Assembly: GCA_007116145.1 (NCBI GenBank)
Contig: SKJB01000004.1
Coordinates: forward strand, 1 to 64,000
Origin: Limnochordia bacterium
Lineage (GTDB): Bacteria > Bacillota > Limnochordia > Darwinibacteriales > DTU012
Length of the DNA stretch: 64,000 nucleotides
Direction of reading: 5' to 3'
Below the pieces are notes generated by a model that saw nothing but the letters and a program-made list of their open reading frames with translations, ran no database searches and had not been told where the DNA came from. Position 1 is the stretch's first letter; each line of letters begins with the position of its first letter. Positions 16,386 through 24,386 of this stretch are shown one piece after another. A program made the position numbers and the translations under genes.

Positions 16386-17720
16386 CTAGATTCCCAGATA
16401 CCACCGAGCAATCGAGAAATAGATCAGAACACCTGCTATATCAGCAATTGATGTAACGAGTGGACCACTAGCTGTGGCTGGATCTTTGTTAAATCTATTT
16501 AAAACAAAGGGCAAAGACATGCCAACAGTACTGCCGACAACCACAATAACCACCATTGACAATGCTACTACGACAGCAACATCGATTCCTGCCCGAAAAA
16601 AGCCCACCAAAGAGACTGCCAAGGCCATAAATAGGCCTAAGGGAATCGCTACGAGAAACTCCTTTTTGATTAATTGAAACCAATCTTCGATTCTAACATC
16701 GCCTACAGCCAAGGCTCGAATCATTAGAGTCGCGGATTGAGAGCCAGCATTACCAGCACTATCAATTAATAATGGCAAAAAGAACACAAGAGCAATAACC
16801 GACTCAATGGTTTCCTGAAAATGCGCAATACCCGCTCCAGAAAAGATGTTCACAAACACTAATATTAACAACCAAGGTATGCGTCGTCTCAGTAATAACC
16901 ACGGACTTGCATCTAATAAACTCGTATTGATTTCACCAACAGTAGCCATTTTATGGAAGTCTTCGGTAGTCTCGTCTTCCATAACGTCGATAATATCATC
17001 GACGGTAATAATCCCAACTAATCGCTTCTCGTGATCCGTTACAGGTATGGCTAAAAGATTATACTTCTTTATTAAATCTGCTGTATACTCCTTGTCATCA
17101 AGTGTATCAATTGAAATGATATCAGTTCGCATTATATCTGCTATCGTATCCGTCGGTGGATATAAGACCAAATCTCGCAGAGAAACAATACCTTCTAAAC
17201 GTCGGTATGCATCCGATACATAACACGTATAAATTGTCTCTTTACCAGGAGCGATGGAGCGAATCTTATCAAGTGCTTCCTGGACAGTCATTTCTTTCTT
17301 AAAATGCACAAATTCGATAGTCATGATGCTTCCTGCGGAATCATCTGGGTAATTAAGAAATTGGTTGATCAGTTTCCTTTCAGATTCTGAAGCATTTTGC
17401 AGAATCCTATTTACAACACTTGCAGGCATTTCTTCGAGAAAATCAATTTTATCATCAAAATAAAGATCGTCTAAGATTTCTGCCAGCTCTTTTTCATCGA
17501 CTAACATAGATATTTCAGACTGACTCTCTGATGATAGATAGGAAAAAACCTCAGCTGCAATTTCCTTTGGCAACAACCGAAAAACTAAGATCACATCTGC
17601 TTTGATGTTCAGCTTATCAATAAACTCAGCTATGTCTACCACTTGCTCATTTAGCAGTTCATCTTTGAGCAAGGAGTATTTCTTCTCCCGCAATAATCTT
17701 TTAATTTCTACAGATTCCAT
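16386..17720 (-). CDS. mgtE: Magnesium transporter MgtE
   Basis: MgtE is a homodimeric Mg2+ channel whose cytoplasmic part closes the pore when Mg2+ is high. The 444-residue protein has the N domain (about 1-130), two CBS domains (about 135-260, with GIITVDDIIDVMEDE at the end) and five membrane helices including GNAGSQSATLMIRALAVGD and the pore motif PATASGPLVTSIADIAGV. GGAGG lies seven bases before ATG 17720. It is the target of the M-box and leader ORF directly upstream. Confidence 0.96.
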   Translation of the reverse strand: MESVEIKRLLREKKYSLLKDELLNEQVVDIAEFIDKLNIKADVILVFRLLPKEIAAEVFSYLSSESQSEISMLVDEKELAEILDDLYFDDKIDFLEEMPASVVNRILQNASESERKLINQFLNYPDDSAGSIMTIEFVHFKKEMTVQEALDKIRSIAPGKETIYTCYVSDAYRRLEGIVSLRDLVLYPPTDTIADIMRTDIISIDTLDDKEYTADLIKKYNLLAIPVTDHEKRLVGIITVDDIIDVMEDETTEDFHKMATVGEINTSLLDASPWLLLRRRIPWLLILVFVNIFSGAGIAHFQETIESVIALVFFLPLLIDSAGNAGSQSATLMIRALAVGDVRIEDWFQLIKKEFLVAIPLGLFMALAVSLVGFFRAGIDVAVVVALSMVVIVVVGSTVGMSLPFVLNRFNKDPATASGPLVTSIADIAGVLIYFSIARWYLGI

Positions 17721-17734
17721 AATTCACCCTCCAT

Positions 17735-17824
17735 TTAGGAGGTTTCCACGACATTATGATTTTTATGTCCTAGTCCACTCCGTATTAATCTAGCATTTCT
17801 ACATCGTTCAGGACCAGCGTCCAT
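17735..17824 (-). CDS. 29-residue leader peptide between M-box and mgtE
   Basis: GGAGGTGGTTTAT precedes ATG 17824, a near-perfect ribosome site. The peptide begins MDAGPERCRNARLIR and ends HNVVETS. Its last two codons (ACC TCC) form CCTCC, which can pair with the mgtE ribosome site GGAGG across a five-base loop holding the stop codon. A ribosome finishing this ORF would open that pairing, so mgtE translation should be coupled to it. The peptide shares MD[A/S]G[P/S]ER with the speD leader ORF at 55188. Confidence 0.6.
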   Translation of the reverse strand: MDAGPERCRNARLIRSGLGHKNHNVVETS

Positions 17825-17841
17825 ATAAACCACCTCCAATG

Positions 17842-17870
17842 AAAAATCCTTACTCAACCTGAGTAAGGAT
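17842..17870 (-). terminator. Riboswitch expression-platform terminator
   Basis: TCCTTACTCA (17847-17856) and TGAGTAAGGA (17860-17869) form a perfect 10-bp stem with a three-base loop, followed on the minus strand by five T. It stands 11 bases past the M-box and ahead of the leader ORF. In M-box leaders, high Mg2+ favours such a terminator. Confidence 0.85.
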
Positions 17871-17880
17871 ACACAAAAAA

Positions 17881-18041
17881 GCATCCCCTACTCGTGACAG
17901 TTTTGGCTCTATACAACGTAAGGGCATGCCCTAGCTACATTAAGTAACACCTTAATCCGATGGTACCTGCTGACCCTTTGGTATCTCTCGATAGTTCAGG
18001 GCAGTAGCATATTTTTGTATAGTAACCTCACCTAACGGGTC
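17881..18041 (-). ncRNA. M-box (ykoK) magnesium riboswitch
   Basis: On the minus strand the conserved M-box blocks appear in order: CCGTTAGGTGAGG, CTATACAAA, TGCTACTGCCC, GAAC...CGAGAG, CCAAAGGGTCAGCAGG, ACCATCGGATTAAGGTG, and the closing GAGTAGGGGATGC. These match the known aptamer that binds several Mg2+ ions and shuts off Mg2+ transporter genes. It is followed by a terminator and mgtE, the usual target. Confidence 0.93.
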
Positions 18042-18056
18042 TTATTGTACAGCTCT

Positions 18057-18085
18057 ATTATATTCTATGTTATACGTTCTGTGAA
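18057..18085 (-). promoter_or_regulatory. Promoter of the M-box/mgtE transcript
   Basis: Minus strand: -35 TTCACA (18080-18085), 17-base spacer, perfect -10 TATAAT (18057-18062). It starts the RNA about ten bases before the aptamer. Confidence 0.75.
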
Positions 18086-18163
18086 GAAAAATTTTCAAAC
18101 GAAGTAAATCCCCAGTCGAAAGACCCCTTATAGTATACTCCATCGTTGTTAGATTCTCAAAAC

Positions 18164-18195
18164 ATAAGAGCCTGGATAAAAATCCAGGCTCTTAT
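18164..18195 (-). terminator. Terminator of the polysaccharide dehydratase gene
   Basis: ATAAGAGCCTGGAT and ATCCAGGCTCTTAT form a perfect 14-bp stem with an AAAA/TTTT loop, seven bases past the stop codon. The following sequence on the minus strand is GTTTTG. Confidence 0.75.
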
Positions 18196-18202
18196 CGATG
18201 GC

Positions 18203-20095
18203 TTACTCTACATCTGAAGCAACTGCGATTTCCTCTACATTTATCGATGTATTATCAGCTAATTCACTATCGTGCCGCACTATGGAAAAGTGGGGCAAGA
18301 AGCGTTGAAACCACTGTTCGACTTCCTGTTGTCCGTGGGGTGCCCAACCAGCAAGAAAGGACTTGAGGGCACTCTCAATTTCACCCGTGTTAATAACCTG
18401 AGCTTTGGCTACATAAATGCGTTCATGTGTGGTCGAGTTAAGACCCTCTTCAGCTGTTAAAATTTCTTCATAAAGTTTTTCACCTGGCCGCATCCCAGTT
18501 ACTTTAATTTCAATATCCTCGCCAGGGGTAAAACCAGATAATTTAATTACAGATTTAGCAAGATCCATAATCTTAACTGGTTCGCCCATATCTAAAACAA
18601 AGATCTCGCCACCCTTTGCCATGGTACCCGTTTGGATCACTAACTGCACTGCTTCTGGAATCGTCATAAAATAACGTACCATGTTTTGGTGAGTAACAGT
18701 GACCGGGCCGCCTCGGGCAACTTGCTTTTTAAAAAGGGGAACGACACTGCCACGACTACCCAAGACATTGCCAAAACGCACTGCTGCATAACTCGTCCTG
18801 CTTGTCCGATCCAAGTGTTGAATAACCATTTCCGCAATGCGCTTACTCGCTCCCATAACACTCGTCGGATTAACAGCTTTATCTGTTGAAATTAGCACAA
18901 ATCGATTTGCACCATAGAGATTAGCTGCTTGCGCTACGTTATATGTACCCATTGTGTTGTTTTTAATCGCTTCCTCTGGGTTTGCTTCCATCAGAGGTAC
19001 ATGCTTATGAGCAGCAGCATGAAAGACAATTTTTGGTTTATAAGTCTTAAAAACGATATTAATTGCATCACGATCTCGCACATCCTTGACTAATGGAACC
19101 AAGGGTACATCCGTAAGTCGCTGCAATTCCATCTCAATATCATAAACATTGTTTTCGCACACATCTAATAATAACAAAGCCTTAGGTTTAAAACTAGCAA
19201 TTTGACGACATAATTCAGAGCCGATAGAGCCACCTGCTCCCGTTACTAACACTACCTGTCCGGCTAAGTAACCCGACATTTCAGCGAGATCTACTCGAAC
19301 CGGATCACGACCTAGGAGATCCTCTACTTCAACCTCACGAATCTCATTAACGGTAACCTTACCTTCAATGAGATCAAACATTCCAGGAAGAATTTTGGGT
19401 TTAGCAGCTGTTTCTTGGCACAGAGTGACAATTTCACGTATTGCCTTACTGCCCGCGGAAGGCATGGCAATAATAATCTCTGCAATGCAATATTGCCGAA
19501 CGATGTCTGGGATGTTACATCGAGATCCTAAGATGGGAAAACCCATGATTGATAGTTTCAGTTTGCTGGGATTATCATCAATAAACCCAATGATATTGAT
19601 CTCTCCATTATAGTGATTCTTCAATTCTTTAGCAACTAATACGCCGGCATCTCCAGCTCCAACAATAAGAATAGACTTACTATCCTTTGTATACTTAGTT
19701 TTCTTGTATCCATCTTGAACGATCCGCCACACTAAGCGTGAACCACCAACAAAGAATATGTTTAGCATCCAATCAAATGCTACAATTCCTCGGGTTAAAA
19801 ATACAGTGCTCTGCAAAAATAAAAACGCCACGAACACATTGAGCACAGTCCCCAAACTAACTGCACGCATCGTACTCACTAATTCACCGATACTAGCATA
19901 TCGCCACATTCTATCATAAAGCCGATAATAATAGAAGGTTGCCAAGCGAATGACTGTAAATAGGAGAGCAATTTGCATGTATTCCTGCATAAACAGGGAT
20001 ATGTCCACGCGATCAAATCGCAAAAAATAAGATAGAACAATAACAAGGTTTACTAACAATGCATCAATGAGTATAAGAACAATCTTACGCTTCAT
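18203..20095 (-). CDS. Membrane nucleoside-diphosphate-sugar 4,6-dehydratase (PglF/CapD/EpsC type)
   Basis: A 630-residue protein with four N-terminal membrane helices, a CoA-binding-like Rossmann domain (ILIVGAGDAGVLVAKEL), and a C-terminal extended SDR dehydratase (VLVTGAGGSIGSELCRQI). The catalytic site is SVMGASKRIAEM, where Met replaces the usual Tyr; this is normal for the PglF/WbpM/CapD group. They convert UDP-GlcNAc to the 4-keto-6-deoxy sugar used in surface polysaccharides or glycoproteins. GGAGGG precedes ATG 20095. No glycosyltransferase cluster adjoins it. Confidence 0.93.
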   Translation of the reverse strand: MKRKIVLILIDALLVNLVIVLSYFLRFDRVDISLFMQEYMQIALLFTVIRLATFYYYRLYDRMWRYASIGELVSTMRAVSLGTVLNVFVAFLFLQSTVFLTRGIVAFDWMLNIFFVGGSRLVWRIVQDGYKKTKYTKDSKSILIVGAGDAGVLVAKELKNHYNGEINIIGFIDDNPSKLKLSIMGFPILGSRCNIPDIVRQYCIAEIIIAMPSAGSKAIREIVTLCQETAAKPKILPGMFDLIEGKVTVNEIREVEVEDLLGRDPVRVDLAEMSGYLAGQVVLVTGAGGSIGSELCRQIASFKPKALLLLDVCENNVYDIEMELQRLTDVPLVPLVKDVRDRDAINIVFKTYKPKIVFHAAAHKHVPLMEANPEEAIKNNTMGTYNVAQAANLYGANRFVLISTDKAVNPTSVMGASKRIAEMVIQHLDRTSRTSYAAVRFGNVLGSRGSVVPLFKKQVARGGPVTVTHQNMVRYFMTIPEAVQLVIQTGTMAKGGEIFVLDMGEPVKIMDLAKSVIKLSGFTPGEDIEIKVTGMRPGEKLYEEILTAEEGLNSTTHERIYVAKAQVINTGEIESALKSFLAGWAPHGQQEVEQWFQRFLPHFSIVRHDSELADNTSINVEEIAVASDVE

Positions 20096-20229
20096 GAAAA
20101 CCCTCCTACTTTATAAGTAAAATAGCTCTGCTACCTTGAGGTATGTAGTCAATTATCCCCCGATTGATTATACCACTCCAATAGAAACTAGTTCGTCGAT
20201 TCATGATCCTAAAAAAACTAAAATGCCAA

Positions 20230-22644
20230 CTAATCCTCTGTTGAGCTAGCTACTTGCTTTTGGCTCATCATGTTTACAAAAGCCTTTGCTAAGGCGGGAT
20301 CAAACTGGGTTCCCGCACATGATAATATTTCATCTAAGGCGTTGGCAACACTAAGTTTCTGCCGATAGGTGCGGTCGCTTGTCATTGCTTCAAATGCATC
20401 AACAATGGTAATGATGCGGGCGAGTTTCGGTATCGCTTCTTCTTTCAACCCCCGCGGATAACCTTTGCCATCCCATCGTTCATGGTGAGATAAAATGCCT
20501 TGCGCCACATCAACTAAGTCTGGAGAAGCGATGGCAATGCGATAACCTATTTCTGAATGCGTTTTCATAATCTCCCACTCATCAGCACTAAGTGTACCAG
20601 TCTTATTTAAGATTGATTCAGAAATAGCCACTTTCCCCAAATCATGAAGTAACCCTAATAGGCTTAATTCATTCACTTCCGTCTCTGTTAACTTCAGACT
20701 CTGTCCGAGTGCAACAGCATACTGTTGCACTGTTTTCGCATGCTCTTCTGTTTCATTACTCTTTTCCATGAGTGTCCGTTGCAACGAAGCTACCAAGGCA
20801 CTGCGGCTACTGCTAGAATTCATACTTTTATGCCGATACAAATAATCCTCGGCTTCTTTTAACACATCCATAATGTCTTGATCATCACTCGTCTTCGTAG
20901 CATAACCCCACGACAAACTAAGTTGAACTGGTGCTTCACTGGCTAATTTAACGAAACTAGCGATCTGAGCACTCACAAGTCCCGCTTGTTCCTGACTTGT
21001 ATTCGGCAAAATAAGTACAAACTCATCTCCACCAAACCGAGCAATAACATCGTTACGTCGACACGCTTTCTTTATAACCGTGGCAACCTGTTGAAGCATT
21101 TTGTCGCCTTCTTGATGCCCTAAGGAGTCATTTATAATTTTTAGTCCGTTAACATCAACCATCATCAGACTAATTGGCAGCTTCGAGCTTTTATCTACAC
21201 GCTTAAGTTCAGCTTCAAAAAAGCGTCGGTTAGGTAAGTTAGTCAGTGGATCATGCAGAGTAAGGTGTTCTAGCTCCTCTTGTGCTCGTTTGCGCTCAGT
21301 AATATCATAGCCTATGCCAATCAGACCGCGTACACTCCCGTGATCATCAAATAGTGGTATCTTCGAGGTTTCTAACCATCGCTCTTCACCACTAGGCAAA
21401 ACTAACTTTTCTTCGCTCTTTAATAAAGGCTTACCCGATTGTAAGACATTCTGATCATCCTCATAGAGTTTCGTAGCAATATCTTTGGGGAAAATCTCAT
21501 GATCGGTTTTACCCAAAACATCCTCTTCGTTTTCAATTCCCATATTCTGTAGATCCTGGCGATTAGCCAATAATTTCCGAGTTGCTAGATCTTTTAGAAA
21601 AACAGCAGTGGGTAAATTGTCAACCAAAGTCCGAAGTAATATGCGCTCGTTCGTTAACTCATCTTGCATCGCGTATTCCTCGCTTACATCTCGAAACACC
21701 AAAATGACACCTTGTATTGTTCCATCGATATCTTTAATTGGAGCTGCACTATCTGCAATCTGGTATTCCTGTCCCCCCCGAGCTAATAGAGTGGTGTGAT
21801 TGGCTAATCCAACAATATTACCTGTTTCTAACACTTTCGCTACAGGATGCTCTACTATATTACGACTAAATGTATTAACAATATGAAATACTTCTGCTAA
21901 TGGTCTTCCAATAGCTTCAGTAGCTGTCCACCCTGTTAGGCCTTGAGCCACAGAATTCATTCTTGTTATGTTACTTAATGTATCTGTAGCGATTACAGCA
22001 TCACCAATAGATTCTAACGTGATTTCTAGATCCTGTTCTCGCTTGCGCAACTCGTTCATCGCTTGCTTACGCAAAGAAAGTAGCCGCACCAAAGTAAATA
22101 CAGTTATCAGACCACCCACTAAAAAAAGTATCTGCGCAAAGATGATGATATTTTTTTGCCGCTCCATTGAAGCTAAGGCTAGACTATATTCAGTGATATC
22201 TAACAGGGTACCAAAAACAGTATTACTCTGCGGATCATATTCCGCAATAGAACGAATATACACAATTTCTCCGTCGGAGGGTCGCTTAATCCTAAATTTG
22301 ATATCATATGGTGATCCTTGCACTATCAGTCCCTGCAAAGCTTGATCTAATTGAGCCCGATACGCAGGCAAGGGTATATTCTGAACTTCACTAATAGACC
22401 ATTCATCACCATATAACCCATAGACTTCTTTAGCACCTTCGGAAGCAACGACCCGATTCGTAGCTAAATCGAATTCCCAGTGTCCAAGCCGAGTTATGAG
22501 TTCTGCTCTGCTCAATCTATTCATGTATTGAAGCTGTACATCCTGTGGTGTAATCTCTGGCAGAGCAAAGGCTGATCCTAGTTGGGATACGAGTAGGGTT
22601 AAGAACAGCACAACTCCGACAACTAGTTTCTGTAGGTTTATCAT
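20230..22644 (-). CDS. Membrane PAS-GGDEF-HD-GYP signalling protein
   Basis: An 804-residue cyclic-di-GMP enzyme with both synthetic and hydrolytic domains. Order: signal sequence and periplasmic PAS-like sensor (about 1-155), membrane helix (about 165-190), PAS (about 205-325), second PAS (about 330-455), GGDEF (about 465-620, with intact FGGDEF) and HD-GYP (about 625-790, with HDLGKVAIS and HHERWDGKGYP). Both catalytic signatures are complete, so it may make and degrade c-di-GMP. AAAGGAG lies seven bases before ATG 22644. It is monocistronic. The presence of another HD-GYP protein at 4741 shows that c-di-GMP is used here. Confidence 0.93.
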   Translation of the reverse strand: MINLQKLVVGVVLFLTLLVSQLGSAFALPEITPQDVQLQYMNRLSRAELITRLGHWEFDLATNRVVASEGAKEVYGLYGDEWSISEVQNIPLPAYRAQLDQALQGLIVQGSPYDIKFRIKRPSDGEIVYIRSIAEYDPQSNTVFGTLLDITEYSLALASMERQKNIIIFAQILFLVGGLITVFTLVRLLSLRKQAMNELRKREQDLEITLESIGDAVIATDTLSNITRMNSVAQGLTGWTATEAIGRPLAEVFHIVNTFSRNIVEHPVAKVLETGNIVGLANHTTLLARGGQEYQIADSAAPIKDIDGTIQGVILVFRDVSEEYAMQDELTNERILLRTLVDNLPTAVFLKDLATRKLLANRQDLQNMGIENEEDVLGKTDHEIFPKDIATKLYEDDQNVLQSGKPLLKSEEKLVLPSGEERWLETSKIPLFDDHGSVRGLIGIGYDITERKRAQEELEHLTLHDPLTNLPNRRFFEAELKRVDKSSKLPISLMMVDVNGLKIINDSLGHQEGDKMLQQVATVIKKACRRNDVIARFGGDEFVLILPNTSQEQAGLVSAQIASFVKLASEAPVQLSLSWGYATKTSDDQDIMDVLKEAEDYLYRHKSMNSSSSRSALVASLQRTLMEKSNETEEHAKTVQQYAVALGQSLKLTETEVNELSLLGLLHDLGKVAISESILNKTGTLSADEWEIMKTHSEIGYRIAIASPDLVDVAQGILSHHERWDGKGYPRGLKEEAIPKLARIITIVDAFEAMTSDRTYRQKLSVANALDEILSCAGTQFDPALAKAFVNMMSQKQVASSTED

Positions 22645-22823
22645 AGACAGCTCCTTTAGCGAAAACCATTTTCTTATACTTGGTATCTATACTTCGTGAC
22701 AAGGACATAGTACTCCTTCTAGAAGCAATAAACTACAACAAAAATATTACCTCTTGGAGATAAACGCTTTTTACCAAGCTATCTACAATATAGAGATCGA
22801 AGCCAATTCCTCCCCTAATACTT

Positions 22824-23543
22824 TCAGTTGTCAGTCAACATCAATTTCTCCAAGTCTAAGGGCTGAATATATTGCCCCTCCTTGTACGCACGCATATTTC
22901 CTCCAGATATTTCATCAATCAACACTATTTGCTGTTTTTGACCGACACGCCCGAACTCAAACTTAATATCGTACAATTCTATGCCCTTGGCAGCTAGCTC
23001 TGTTTTAATAACCAGGCCAATCTGTTTTGTTAAAGATTTTAGAACTTGGTATTCTTCAAGAGAAAGAATGCCTAGCATTGCTAAAGCATCATCGCTAATC
23101 GGCGGATCCTGACGGTTATCATCTTTTAGCGTAATCTCTACAAAGGCATCTAATGATTGTCCCTCTGTCACATACAAGCCATAGCGGCGCAGAAAACTAC
23201 CGACAGCTTTGTAACGACAGATTACTTCAAGTCCCTGTCCAAATAAGGATGCTGGTTTTACGGTCATGGTAGAATTTTCAATGTCAGCATCAATATAATG
23301 AGTGGGAATTCCTTGAGACCGCAGAACCTCAAAAAAGTACTTTGTCAGGCGTAAACCTGCTTGTCCTGCACCATCAAGTGTTAGGCCTACAGTATTGGAC
23401 CCTGGATCAAACACTCCATTTTCACCAGTTACATCATCTTTAAACTTCAATAAATAGTTACCATCTTCTAAAACGTAAACATTCTTAGTTTTACCCTTGT
23501 AAACTAACTTCACTCCATCACTCCTTATTGTAATGTTTTGCAT
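22824..23543 (-). CDS. purC: SAICAR synthetase PurC
   Basis: PurC joins aspartate to CAIR in purine synthesis. The 239-residue protein shows VYKGKTKNVY with the ATP-binding lysines, FKDDVTGENG, the CRYKAVGSFLRRYG region and the DIKFEFG...LIDEISGGNMR motif. This pattern is that of the clostridial branch. ATG 23543 is chosen; the codon before it is a GTG that could also serve. The ribosome site is weak. It is separate from other pur genes (purA lies at 38137), so purine genes are scattered. Confidence 0.93.
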   Translation of the reverse strand: MQNITIRSDGVKLVYKGKTKNVYVLEDGNYLLKFKDDVTGENGVFDPGSNTVGLTLDGAGQAGLRLTKYFFEVLRSQGIPTHYIDADIENSTMTVKPASLFGQGLEVICRYKAVGSFLRRYGLYVTEGQSLDAFVEITLKDDNRQDPPISDDALAMLGILSLEEYQVLKSLTKQIGLVIKTELAAKGIELYDIKFEFGRVGQKQQIVLIDEISGGNMRAYKEGQYIQPLDLEKLMLTDN

Positions 23544-23580
23544 CACGCTAATTCCATCAGATGATATTATCGGACATCCA

Positions 23581-24120
23581 CTACTGCCGATTGCGTAACT
23601 TGTTCATGTACTGCTGCCGGAACTTGCGCACCTTTGGCTCCACCACAAGCTGACAATAACTCTGATTTGGGTTTGTTGCATAGTAATTATGGTGATACGT
23701 TTCTGCTGCATAGAACTGTTCAAGTGGTTGTAAATCAGTCACGATAGGATCATCCCAAAACTCGTCCAACGTTGCCATGACTTTTGTGGCCACACTTTTT
23801 TGCTCCTCACTCCGATAAAAAATAACCGACCGATATTGGGTGCCTATATCCGCCCCCTGTTGATTGAGGGTTGTGGGATTATGAGTAGCAAAGAAAATCT
23901 CTACTATAGCCTGATAACTTATTCTCTTAGGATCAAAATCTATCTGCACAACTTCCGCATGACCTGTCGACCCACTACAAACTTGCTCGTAAGTAGGATG
24001 GGCTTTTTGCCCTCCAGTGTAGCCAGGAATTACACACAGTACACCTTGCAGCTCCTGAAATATGGCTTCTAAACACCAAAAACAACCTCCACCTAAAACT
24101 GCTTGATCCATACTCTCCAT
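23581..24120 (-). CDS. msrA: Peptide-methionine (S)-S-oxide reductase MsrA
   Basis: MsrA repairs oxidised methionine. The 179-residue protein has the catalytic GCFWCLEA motif near the start, GYTGG, and HAEVVQIDFDP. The ATG at 24120 is eight bases after AAGGAG; a TTG two codons earlier is less well placed. No MsrB domain is fused or adjacent. An oxygen-repair enzyme beside ferritin- and Dps-type genes in this window suggests some exposure to oxidants. Confidence 0.94.
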   Translation of the reverse strand: MESMDQAVLGGGCFWCLEAIFQELQGVLCVIPGYTGGQKAHPTYEQVCSGSTGHAEVVQIDFDPKRISYQAIVEIFFATHNPTTLNQQGADIGTQYRSVIFYRSEEQKSVATKVMATLDEFWDDPIVTDLQPLEQFYAAETYHHNYYATNPNQSYCQLVVEPKVRKFRQQYMNKLRNRQ

Positions 24121-24257
24121 TCTCAAATCTCCTTACCTCAAATTACTTTCTACATCCCACCTATGCAAACATCAACTAAGCGGAAGTGCTCCCTAAGAAC
24201 CTTTCCTTTCCATTCGATGCTTTGTATCTATTCTATAACTAGAAGCAGCTAAGGTCA

Positions 24258-24275
24258 ATCATCTCTAGAGATGAT
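24258..24275. promoter_or_regulatory. 18-bp perfect palindrome upstream of LuxR-type regulator
   Basis: ATCATCTCTAGAGATGAT is a perfect palindrome without a spacer, 112 bases before the regulator's start. It has the size of an operator for a dimeric DNA-binding protein, possibly the LuxR-type regulator itself. That assignment is inference. Confidence 0.4.
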
Positions 24276-24291
24276 ATTGCCAATTAGTAAT

Positions 24292-24319
24292 AAACAGTAA
24301 CACCTTGCAGGGAATATCA
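24292..24319 (+). repeat. Bipartite motif, copy A
   Basis: AAACAGTAA (24292-24300), six bases, GCAGGGAATATCA (24307-24319). The same two blocks, with seven bases between them, recur upstream of exoD at 42930-42958. The element could be a promoter for an alternative sigma factor or a regulator site. Confidence 0.55.
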
Positions 24320-24386
24320 TGTAGGAGGCGAATTAAATACAACAAAATTGATACACGCATCTATGAGTTTGGGGGTGCAATATGAC

